Shown here in pieces: positions 1 to 5,338 of a stretch of 5,338 nucleotides of DNA (the stretch's first letter is position 1; the number at the start of each line of letters is the position of its first letter). Source of the DNA: an uncultured Flavobacteriales bacterium (lineage in GTDB: Bacteria; Bacteroidota; Bacteroidia; Flavobacteriales_E; Vicingaceae); assembly GCA_913059105.1 (NCBI GenBank), contig CAJXRL010000190.1:1-5338 (forward strand), in the 5' to 3' direction. The notes under the pieces are model-generated. The model was not told the DNA's origin. It was given only the letters and a program-made list of their open reading frames with translations, and ran no database searches. The position numbers were made by a program, and so were the translations under genes.

Positions 1-123
1 GAAGGAATTGAGCTGAATTTATTCAAGTGAAAATGACTGAAATAAAAAACACCGACAGGTGATTTCATATTGGGTACAAGAGGCCCTCATTGGATCACCG
101 AAGATCATCCAGTATGCCTCACA
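1..123 (+). repeat. Intergenic repeat, full copy 1
   Basis: This is the first full copy of a 123-base repeat. It aligns without gaps to the copy at 232-354, with 8 differences by hand count. Four of those fall in the short stretch between GAGGC (80-84) and ATCACC (94-99). Inside is a tiny reading frame, ATG at 33 to TGA at 60-62, encoding MTEIKNTDR. Complementary segments are CACC (50-53) with GGTG (58-61), GGTGAT (58-63) with ATCACC (94-99), and GAGGC (80-84) with GCCTC (116-120). Strand is given in the direction of the small frame. No transposase or rRNA/tRNA signature is seen, and I do not recognise the family. The contig begins exactly at the unit boundary, which suggests the assembly broke on a multicopy element. 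Confidence 0.85.
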
Positions 124-128
124 AGATG

Positions 129-157
129 AAAGCTGCAACGATAGTTGTGGCTTTTTT
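129..157 (+). terminator. Rho-independent terminator
   Basis: An 11-bp stem (129-139 pairing with 144-154, including two G-U pairs) closes a GATA tetraloop, and the T-run continues to 157. The run of six T on the 3' side and the lack of a comparable run on the other strand indicate rightward termination. It would end a transcript entering from left of the contig, or one that covers repeat copy 1. It lies between repeat copies 1 and 2 and has no counterpart after copy 3. Confidence 0.75.
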
Positions 158-162
158 GTTAT

Positions 163-226
163 AGGAATTGAGCTTAATTTATTAAAGTGAAAATGACTGA
201 AGTAAAAAACACCAATAGGTAATTTC
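163..226 (+). repeat. Intergenic repeat, partial copy 2
   Basis: These 64 bases align without gaps to bases 3-66 of copy 1, with 6 differences by hand count. The right half of the repeat (the GAGGC, ATCACC and GCCTC segments) is absent. The small frame survives: ATG at 193 to TAA at 220-222, encoding MTEVKNTNR. Its changes are conservative (Ile to Val, Asp to Asn) and the stop changes from TGA to TAA. The CACC/GGTG hairpin is weakened here (CACC/GGTA). This looks like an older, decayed or truncated member of the family. Confidence 0.8.
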
Positions 227-231
227 TTCTT

Positions 232-354
232 GAAGGAATTGAGCTGAATTTATTCAAGTGAAAATGACTGAAATAAAAAACACCGATAGGTGATTTCATA
301 TTGGGTAGAAGAGGCTCAAATTTGATCACCGAAGGTCATCCGGTATGCCTCACA
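232..354 (+). repeat. Intergenic repeat, full copy 3
   Basis: This second full 123-base copy is about 93% identical to copy 1 with no gaps. The small frame runs from ATG at 264 to TGA at 291-293 and encodes MTEIKNTDR, with a synonymous GAC-to-GAT change. All complementary segments are kept: CACC (281-284) with GGTG (289-292), GGTGAT (289-294) with ATCACC (325-330), and GAGGC (311-315) with GCCTC (347-351). It starts only six bases after partial copy 2 ends. It lies downstream of, and antisense to, the 3' flank of the leftward gene that ends at 410. The following stretch, 355-409, shows no gene and no clear terminator. Confidence 0.85.
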
Positions 355-409
355 GACTCTTTCTAGTAGTTCAATTAAAATTCCTACAAACCTTGGGAAC
401 CACAATTAA

Positions 410-1177
410 CTAACATCCTCCAAAAGCATACCTCACCTCTTGCTCTATAATCTCTCCTCTTATGTTTTTTGCAGGACTCCAAACGGGCATATTTGAGAAT
501 ACTTTTAGAATCAAATCATTGCCTTTTTCAGAACTTGCCGATCTTAAAATCTCTACATTGCTAACCTTTCCAGTTTTATCAACATGAAAACTTACTCTTG
601 CCATATTGATAGAACCATAAGATTTATCTTCTCTAATCTTCAACCATAGCTTAACATTCAAATGCTTTTTAAATGCTGTAATTCCTCCAGGGAATTCTGC
701 CGCTCGATGCGGTATTATTGAAACAAAGGTCGAAGCTTCTGCAACCCTTCCTTTGTGTTCAACGCCTTCATGTTCAAAGATAAGTGTGACATCAAATTCA
801 TCTCCACTGCGTAACTTTCTTAACATGCTTTTTTGCCCTTCACTCAAACTAGAACCATTATTCTCAAGTTCTACTTTTTTGCCATTCATAACCGCCCTTA
901 TACTAGAGGAAATTATTTTAACCAGCGAGCCATAATTTCTATTTTTCTGAACTTGAAAACCCATTGTAAATTTTAGCTTTTCATCTAAAATTTGACGGTC
1001 CTGATTAGGAATTTGCATCATTTGCCATAACTCAGCACTTAAGTCATTTACAGTTTGTGCTTCTTGCAAATCATCGGCACTTACCGCCGGGTTGTACCGC
1101 CACAAATTGCCTGGATTTTGACCAATTAAGGTAATACTGATTAAAATAAATAAAAGTAGAAAAGTTAAGATTCTCAT
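410..1177 (-). CDS. Secreted TonB C-terminal domain protein
   Basis: The predicted protein has 255 residues. Residues 1-20 (MRILTFLLLFILISITLIGQ) look like a signal peptide or N-terminal anchor, so it should act in the periplasm. Residues about 162-254 match the TonB C-terminal fold: the GG at 164-165, a strand with VDKTGKVSNVEI (199-210), MPVWSPAK (230-237) and a following RGE. The middle (about 65-160), with SEGQKSMLRKLRSGD, loosely recalls GldM-like domains; I am unsure of that. It lacks the Pro-rich linker of a classical TonB, so it is probably not the energy transducer of an import system but one of the many small TonB_C proteins of Bacteroidota. The frame extends upstream to a TTG at 1228, but I prefer the ATG at 1177: the hydrophobic leader then starts at Met, and a TAnnTTTG box lies just upstream at 1202-1209. 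It ends with TAG and is divergent from the kinase operon. Confidence 0.75.
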   Translation of the reverse strand: MRILTFLLLFILISITLIGQNPGNLWRYNPAVSADDLQEAQTVNDLSAELWQMMQIPNQDRQILDEKLKFTMGFQVQKNRNYGSLVKIISSSIRAVMNGKKVELENNGSSLSEGQKSMLRKLRSGDEFDVTLIFEHEGVEHKGRVAEASTFVSIIPHRAAEFPGGITAFKKHLNVKLWLKIREDKSYGSINMARVSFHVDKTGKVSNVEILRSASSEKGNDLILKVFSNMPVWSPAKNIRGEIIEQEVRYAFGGC

Positions 1178-1201
1178 AATGGGTTTGGGTTTAATTCCTT
1201 C

Positions 1202-1209
1202 CAAAAGTA
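1202..1209 (-). promoter_or_regulatory. Bacteroidota -7 box for the TonB_C gene
   Basis: Read leftward, the sequence is TACTTTTG, an exact match to the Bacteroidota sigma-ABfr -7 consensus TAnnTTTG. It sits 24 bases before the ATG at 1177, so transcription would start inside the stretch ahead of that ATG. A GTTG lies 16 bases further upstream, closer than the usual spacing of about 19-21, so the -33 part is weak. Confidence 0.4.
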
Positions 1210-1245
1210 GATAGACAAAACGTTTCAACTTGTTAATAATACGTT

Positions 1246-1277
1246 ATTGACTTGTTACATAGAATTTATTCGATTTG
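1246..1277 (+). promoter_or_regulatory. Possible promoter of the kinase/regulator operon
   Basis: ATTG (1246-1249), a 20-base spacer and TCGATTTG (1270-1277) resemble the Bacteroidota TTTG-N19/21-TAnnTTTG promoter with one mismatch in each box. The predicted start would leave a leader of roughly 15 bases before the ATG at 1299. This is a pattern match only. Confidence 0.3.
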
Positions 1278-1298
1278 ATTTAAGCATCTTTGAGGTTA

Positions 1299-2522
1299 AT
1301 GAATCGAAGGTATATTTTTATTATCATTTCTTTTATTGCTCTGCTTGCAGTTCTAGTGATTCAAGTTAATTGGATTTTAAAAAGTGCTGCCTTAAAAGAA
1401 GAGCTGTTTAATGAGAAAGCTAAAATAGTTTTATCAAAAGCTTCTGAAGCTATTGTCAATGATAAAGCGACTTGTAGAAAAATTGGAGAATCGTTAGAAG
1501 AAGACGATGAAGCACAGTCCAATCAAAGTCAATTTCAAGTAATCGACTCCTTGTTCAACCATTATTTGGAATTCTACAAAATTGACATGAACTATTCATA
1601 CGAATTTGTTAGTCCACAAGATTCCGTCACAAACGAAACATTCGACCCTCAGAATGCCTTTAAACAAAACATTGAAGAAGGTAGCTTTCCAAAAAGCTTC
1701 CAACTTAAATTGATTTTTCCTGATAAGAATCAGTTCATTTTTGCTGAAATGGGTTTCTTATTTTTTGCCTCAGTTGGTCTAATTGCAATTATCTTTATTT
1801 TCTTTCTACTGGCCATTCGATCTTTGCTCCTGGAAAAACAAATAGCAGAACGAACCACTGAATTTGTGAATAACATGACCCACGAATTCAAAACCCCTTT
1901 AACTAATATTGGATTAGCTGCAAAAATTCTCCGTACCAAAAGCGATGAGAAGGGCAAACGTTATACTGACATCATTCAATTTGAAAAAAATAAACTAGGG
2001 CTACAAGTGGAACAAGTATTAAATATGGCAAGTATAGAATCACCAAATCTTTCATTAAATATCTTGCCCATTGATTTCCACAAATTAATTCAGAAAGCTG
2101 CACAAATTATGAACTTGCAACTACAGGACCAAAATGGGAATTTAACGCTTGAATTAAACGCTACAAATTGTACTATTTCCGGTGACGAAACTCACTTATT
2201 AAATTCAATCTGTAATTTGATTGATAATGCTGTTAAATACAATAGTTCCCCACCCGAGATTCACATTACAACTAAGACAGAGGAAGACTCCATATTTTGC
2301 ACCGTTAGTGATAACGGAATTGGGATAGACAAAAAGAACCAAGAACGCATTTTTGAAAAATATTATCGTATTGAAAGAGGCAATATTCATACCGTTAAAG
2401 GCTTTGGCATCGGCTTAGCTTATGTTAGGAAAATCATAGAATTGCACGGTGGAACTATAACACTCAACAGTATAAAAGACAAAGGCTCCAAATTTAAAAT
2501 TAGAATTCCTTATGAAAAGTAG
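1299..2522 (+). CDS. Sensor histidine kinase
   Basis: This is an inner-membrane sensor kinase of 407 residues that should autophosphorylate and pass phosphate to the regulator encoded next to it. Membrane segment 1 is about residues 5-25. An extracytoplasmic sensor region of roughly 120 residues follows, with no domain I recognise. Membrane segment 2 is about 152-175. There is no HAMP domain: the H-box follows closely, FVNNMTHEFKTPL with His195 as phosphoacceptor. The ATPase part shows an N-box (NLIDN, 306-310), a G1 box (DNGIGID, 338-344), an F-box region (IFEKYYR, 351-357) and a G2 box (GFGIGL, 368-373). All catalytic motifs look intact. I chose the ATG at 1299; a TTG three codons upstream (1290) is an alternative. 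It ends with TAG and overlaps the regulator by 11 bases, so the two are co-transcribed. The layout resembles RprX-type kinases of Bacteroidota, but the ligand is unknown. Confidence 0.92.
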   Translation: MNRRYIFIIISFIALLAVLVIQVNWILKSAALKEELFNEKAKIVLSKASEAIVNDKATCRKIGESLEEDDEAQSNQSQFQVIDSLFNHYLEFYKIDMNYSYEFVSPQDSVTNETFDPQNAFKQNIEEGSFPKSFQLKLIFPDKNQFIFAEMGFLFFASVGLIAIIFIFFLLAIRSLLLEKQIAERTTEFVNNMTHEFKTPLTNIGLAAKILRTKSDEKGKRYTDIIQFEKNKLGLQVEQVLNMASIESPNLSLNILPIDFHKLIQKAAQIMNLQLQDQNGNLTLELNATNCTISGDETHLLNSICNLIDNAVKYNSSPPEIHITTKTEEDSIFCTVSDNGIGIDKKNQERIFEKYYRIERGNIHTVKGFGIGLAYVRKIIELHGGTITLNSIKDKGSKFKIRIPYEK

Positions 2523-3207
2523 TTGTCCAAAATTATTACTTGCCGAGGACGATCTAAACTTAGGCATCTTGCTTCAAGAGTATTTGCAAGCTGATAACTT
2601 CCACGTTACATTGTGCAGAAACGGGAAAGAAGCTTCGGAAAAGTTACAACTTGAAACTTTCGATTTGTTATTGTTGGATGTAATGATGCCTCAAAAAGAT
2701 GGCTTTACGTTGGCTAAGGAAGTTCGCGAAACGGATAAAAAAACCCCCATTATTTTCATCACAGCAAAGTCCCTTAAAGTAGATAAGTTAATTGGTTATA
2801 AACTTGGGGCTGACGATTACATTACTAAGCCTTTTGATGAAGATGAGCTTGTTTGGAAAATTAAAGCATTACTGCGAAGGAATGAGAAAGAACAGTTGTC
2901 AGGAAATATTCCATTGGGTCAATATGTTTTTGTTCCCGACAATCAAGAACTACTATTTGATGGAGATTCAAAACGAATTACGGAGAGAGAGTGCGAGCTG
3001 TTAAGTTTCCTATTACAACATAAAAACCAAGTCGTTAAGCGAGAGGACCTCTTACTTAAAATATGGGGTGAGAACGACTATTTTTTAGGTAGGAGCCTGG
3101 ACGTATTTATTTCAAAAATTCGTAAGTACCTAAAGAATGACCCTGAAATAAGTATTGAGAACGTTTTTGGTGTAGGATTTATTTTCAAACTCCCCTTAGA
3201 AAAATAA
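2512..3207 (+). CDS. OmpR/PhoB-family response regulator
   Basis: This is a DNA-binding response regulator of 231 residues, a normal length for the family. The receiver domain (about 7-122) has the acidic pocket E12-D13-D14, phosphoacceptor Asp56 (in LLLLDVMMP), switch Thr84 and Lys106 in the TKPF motif, so phosphotransfer should work. A winged-helix output domain (about 133-228) includes ITERECELLSFLLQHKNQVV, then the recognition-helix region RSLDVFISKIRKYL and the C-terminal hairpin (VFGVGFIF). The start ATG lies inside the last codons of the kinase gene, which indicates translational coupling and a dedicated pair. It is similar in layout to RprY-type regulators of Bacteroidota. The target genes are not shown by the sequence. 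Confidence 0.93.
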   Translation: MKSSCPKLLLAEDDLNLGILLQEYLQADNFHVTLCRNGKEASEKLQLETFDLLLLDVMMPQKDGFTLAKEVRETDKKTPIIFITAKSLKVDKLIGYKLGADDYITKPFDEDELVWKIKALLRRNEKEQLSGNIPLGQYVFVPDNQELLFDGDSKRITERECELLSFLLQHKNQVVKREDLLLKIWGENDYFLGRSLDVFISKIRKYLKNDPEISIENVFGVGFIFKLPLEK

Positions 3208-3233
3208 GTTACTTTTCAACGAAGTGTAATTTT
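3206..3233 (+). terminator. Weak terminator-like hairpin after the regulator
   Basis: The segment 3206-3212 can pair with 3226-3232. After a T-T mismatch, three more pairs close a CAACG loop, and a short T stretch follows. The stem is AT-rich and begins within the stop codon of the regulator gene. It may only partly separate the operon from the DUF2167 gene, so read-through is plausible. Confidence 0.25.
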
Positions 3234-3268
3234 CATTCTACAACCTTGCCAGCTGAAAATCAATACTC

Positions 3269-4183
3269 ATGAAAAAATTACTGTTCGTTACTCAGCTTTT
3301 TATTGGTGTGCTATATGCACAAACCGACACCCTCCTACACGACACTATTGATATTACCTTACCCTATTCTTTGTTTGTAGACAGCGTTGAAAAAACGTTA
3401 GAATACATCAATGACATAGTCACTTTAAAAAATGACATAGGGACAATTGAAGTGCCTTATGGGTTCAAATATCTTGATGGAGAAACAAGTGATATGATTT
3501 TAACAGACATCTGAGGAAACCCTCCAAGTGATGAAGAAAATAAATCTCTTGGAATGCGTGTAAAAGCGGACGAAACTCCATTTACCAATGCCTCTTTTTG
3601 CATAAACATAACGTATCCTGAGAAAGGGTTTATAGAAGACAATGATGCTAAAGATATTGATTACGAAGAGCTTCTAGAAACAATGCAAGGAGGCGCTGAC
3701 GCTTCTAATGAATATAGAGAAGAAGCCGGTTACGAAAGGATTGAACTTTTAGGCTGGGCATCAAAACCTTTTTACGACGAAGAAACTAAAAAACTACATT
3801 GGCCAAAAGAATTAAAATTCGGAGATTATGAAGGCCCTAATATCTTAAATTACAACATCAGAATTTTAGGCAGAAGGGGCTATTTGCAGTTAAACGCTAT
3901 TGGTGAAATGCTAGTAATGCAAGATGTCAAAAATAACATCAGCCCAATTATAGCTAGCGTAAACTTTACTAGAGGAAATACTTACTCAGATTTTGATCCT
4001 GATATGGCCGAAGTCGCTGCCTATGGAATTGGAGGTCTAATTGCAGGAAAGGTTTTACTAAAAGCGGAATTATTAGCTAAGTTCGGAATATTGCTTGCAA
4101 AGTTTTGCAAAGTAATATTGATAACAATCGCTGCATTATTGGGAGGCTTTAAAAAGTTTTTCTCCAAAAAACAAGAAGGATAG
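3269..4183 (+). pseudogene. DUF2167 membrane protein interrupted by in-frame TGA
   Basis: Reading through one TGA (3512-3514, codon 82) gives a single continuous frame of 304 codons. An N-terminal signal peptide (MKKLLFVTQLFIGVLYA) is followed by the DUF2167 domain. Family hallmarks seen include VPYGFKYLDG, GNPP right after the TGA, GFIEDNDAKDIDYEELL, LLGWASKPFYDEETKKLHW, LNYNIRILGRRG, DFDPDMAEVAAYGIGGLIAG, and a hydrophobic C-terminal anchor ending in a Lys-rich tail. In family members as I know them the residue before GNPP is Trp, so TGG has become TGA; there is no frameshift. As written, the products would be an 81-residue secreted fragment and, if restarted at the ATG at 3554, a 209-residue piece without a signal peptide. 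The function of DUF2167 is not established. Possible causes are a recent nonsense mutation, a sequencing error, or less likely recoding. The gene starts 61 bases after the regulator gene ends and finishes with TAG. Confidence 0.85.
3512..3514 (+). other. In-frame TGA at a conserved Trp codon
   Basis: This is the only interruption in the DUF2167 frame. Neighbouring codons read DI-stop-GNPP, so a single G-to-A change from TGG explains it. Trp codons elsewhere in the window that I checked are TGG, and the main genes with natural ends finish with TAG or TAA, so reassignment of TGA cannot be strictly excluded from this window alone. Confidence 0.9.
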
Positions 4184-4189
4184 TTTGTG

Positions 4190-4221
4190 TTTGGGGAGAT
4201 AGTGATTATTCATTATCTTAA
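4190..4221 (+). promoter_or_regulatory. Possible promoter with an overlapping inverted repeat
   Basis: TTTG (4190-4193), a 20-base spacer and TATCTTAA (4214-4221) resemble a Bacteroidota promoter, with two mismatches in the -7 box. Within it, GATAGTGA (4198-4205) pairs with TCATTATC (4210-4217) around a TTAT loop. No T-run follows, so it is not a good terminator; it could be an operator or a weak 3' end for the DUF2167 transcript. The stretch lies between the DUF2167 stop and the TTG start at 4243. Confidence 0.2.
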
Positions 4222-4242
4222 CACCTTCAAAAATCTTTCAAC

Positions 4243-5290
4243 TTGCCGAATAGAACAGTACATTATAATACGCAAATTATTGAGGAAGCCTTCAATACAG
4301 GAGATGGGCGTAGTTTCAAGAAAACTGCAGTAATTGAAAAATACAAAGGACAATCAAAGCTTAGTACAAAAAAATTGGCCGCTCCTGATTTAAATGAAGT
4401 TTATAATCAAATACACAAAAAAGAAACGTTAAATCTATCTCATTGCTATTTTAAAGATTTTTCACTTAAAGCATATCGAACACTATTCAAGATTGACGAT
4501 GGCGCCCCGGTAAAATTAACTTCATTTCAAGCAGACCATTCCTTTTTTGAAAGTGAATACGGCACCGATTTTTCATATGCAGAGTTTGGAGGTCAATCAA
4601 GTTCTTTTGCGTACTCAACGTTTAATTTAGGAAGGGTAAATTTCAATTACACCAAATGCGCTACGAGCTTAAATTTCAATCACTCAGAATTTAATCTTGA
4701 AGAATTAAGTTTGAAATTTTCTGAATTTGAAGAAGGAGATATACGATTTTCAGGAGCTATTTTTAATTGCACTGATGTTATGTTTACAAATACAAATTTT
4801 GGCAAGGGTAACGTAAATTTCAGGCAAGCTAATTTTGGTGAAAGTCATGTAAGTTTCCAATATGCTCGGTTTGACAACGGGGATGTCTCTTTTGACAAAT
4901 GCACATTCAGAGGTCGCTTTATTGATTTCAGAAAAGTTGAATTTGGTAACGGTAAAACCGATTTCAAAAGAGTAGATTTTGGAAACGGAAACATTAATTT
5001 TTCTGAATCAGAATTTAAAGTAGGAAAGATTAGTTTCAAATCTTCCTTATTTGGAACTGGTGAGAAAAAGTTTGAGAATGTCGATTTTGGTGACAATGAT
5101 GTTTATTTCGATGGTTCTGTTTTTAAAGAAGGCTTGCTTTGTTTTAAAAATTCAACATTCAAATTACTGTCTTTAATAGATTGTAACTTAGGCGGTCACT
5201 GTGACTTTAGAGTAAAAAAAGGAAATTTCTTAGACCTCTCTGATGCGGTTGTTAAGGACGTACTGGACTTTCATGCAGGCACTTCAGATA
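4243..5290 (+). CDS. Beta-helix protein with 12-residue Phe repeats, 3' truncated
   Basis: The 349 genuine residues seen consist of a non-repetitive N-terminal region (about 1-108) followed by 17 consecutive units from residue 109 to 311. Each is 12 residues except one of 11, and the pattern is close to xFxxxxFxxGxV; examples are NFRQANFGESHV and DFKRVDFGNGNI. Phe residues alternate at spacings of 5 and 7. This suggests a right-handed beta-helix related to pentapeptide-repeat proteins, where inward Phe residues stack, but the regular 12-residue period is not the standard five-residue repeat. No signal peptide or membrane segment is visible, so a cytoplasmic location is likely. The start is probably the TTG at 4243: an in-frame TAA lies at 4219-4221 and there is no ATG before the repeats. 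The frame continues past 5290 only through adapter sequence; the real C-terminus is missing. Function is unknown. Confidence 0.8.
4567..5175 (+). repeat. In-gene 36-base coding repeat, 17 units
   Basis: These bases encode residues 109-311 of the beta-helix protein: 16 units of 36 bases and one of 33 (residues 133-143, NFNYTKCATSL). The protein pattern is well kept while the DNA units are strongly diverged, except for locally similar segments such as those encoding DFRKVEFGNGKT and DFKRVDFGNGNI. This points to an old array with perhaps one more recent duplication. Confidence 0.8.
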
Positions 5291-5338
5291 CTGTCTCTTA
5301 TACACATCTGACGCTGCCGACGATCTACTCTGTGTAGA
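5291..5338 (+). other. Illumina Nextera adapter contamination
   Basis: Bases 5291-5309 (CTGTCTCTTATACACATCT) are the Tn5 mosaic end used in Nextera libraries. Bases 5310-5323 (GACGCTGCCGACGA) complete the reverse complement of the read-1 transposase adapter. Bases 5324-5331 (TCTACTCT) match the reverse complement of the i5 index AGAGTAGA (S504/N504), and 5332-5338 (GTGTAGA) are the start of the P5 side. None of this is genomic. It adds about 15 false residues (from residue 350, including YTHLTLPT) to the last gene. Confidence 0.98.

Noticed and set aside
1..354. CRISPR array
   Set aside because: The units are 123 and 64 bases, diverged from one another, with only six bases between copies 2 and 3; there are no short identical repeats with uniform spacers and no cas genes.
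753..935. Small rightward reading frame antisense to the TonB_C gene
   Set aside because: Composition and position fit a shadow of the coding strand; it has no domain, start signal or independent support.
3512..3530. Selenocysteine-type recoding of the TGA, prompted by the short GAGG-AAAC-CCTC hairpin directly after it
   Set aside because: The stem is only 4 bp with a 4-base loop and overlaps the TGA itself. Bacterial SECIS elements are larger and spaced from the UGA, and the family residue here is Trp, not Cys or Sec.
3554..4183. Separate 209-residue gene starting at ATG 3554
   Set aside because: It is in the same frame as the upstream fragment, starts in the middle of the DUF2167 domain and lacks the signal peptide; it is the second half of one interrupted gene.
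4198..4217. Terminator after the DUF2167 gene
   Set aside because: The 8-bp AT-rich stem is not followed by a T-run; kept only as a possible operator or weak structure in the promoter entry.
4845..5096. Leftward 83-codon frame inside the repeat-protein gene
   Set aside because: Its Pro/Ser-rich repetitive sequence is just the complement of the Phe/Gly repeat codons.
5291..5309. Transposon end (Tn5-like mosaic end) marking a natural insertion
   Set aside because: It continues into the synthetic Nextera adapter and a standard i5 index, so it comes from library preparation.

Overview
The window reads as one complete assembly contig from an AT-rich member of the Bacteroidota. The case for that phylum is the gene types (a secreted protein with a TonB C-terminal domain, a HAMP-less sensor kinase paired with an OmpR-type regulator, a DUF2167 protein), start codons without clear Shine-Dalgarno sequences, and a TAnnTTTG -7 promoter box ahead of the leftward gene. 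Genus cannot be told from the sequence. The last 48 bases are Illumina Nextera adapter and are not biological.

Layout. Bases 1-409 carry no ordinary gene. They hold three copies of a dispersed intergenic repeat (two full 123-base copies and one 64-base partial copy between them) and one strong rightward terminator hairpin (129-157) between copies 1 and 2. Each copy contains the same 9-codon reading frame (MTEIKNTDR or MTEVKNTNR). The full copies also keep complementary segments that could form alternative hairpins or a pseudoknot. Bases 410-1177 encode, leftward, a secreted or membrane-anchored TonB C-terminal domain protein. A divergent intergenic region (1178-1298) separates it from a rightward two-component operon: a sensor histidine kinase (1299-2522) overlapping an OmpR/PhoB-type response regulator (2512-3207) by 11 bases. 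Next comes a DUF2167 membrane protein gene (3269-4183), intact except for a single in-frame TGA exactly where the family has the Trp of its WGNPP motif. The last gene (4243-5290, cut by the contig end) encodes a beta-helix-type protein with 17 consecutive repeats of about 12 residues.

How the parts fit. The kinase and regulator form a signalling pair with the same broad architecture as the RprX/RprY type of Bacteroidota; the signal is unknown. The divergent TonB_C gene and the downstream envelope protein gene are positional candidates for its targets, but that is inference. The two items most worth follow-up are the repeat family at the left end and the 5+7 spaced repeat protein at the right end. 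The adapter tail and the TGA should be checked first, because both affect the deduced proteins.
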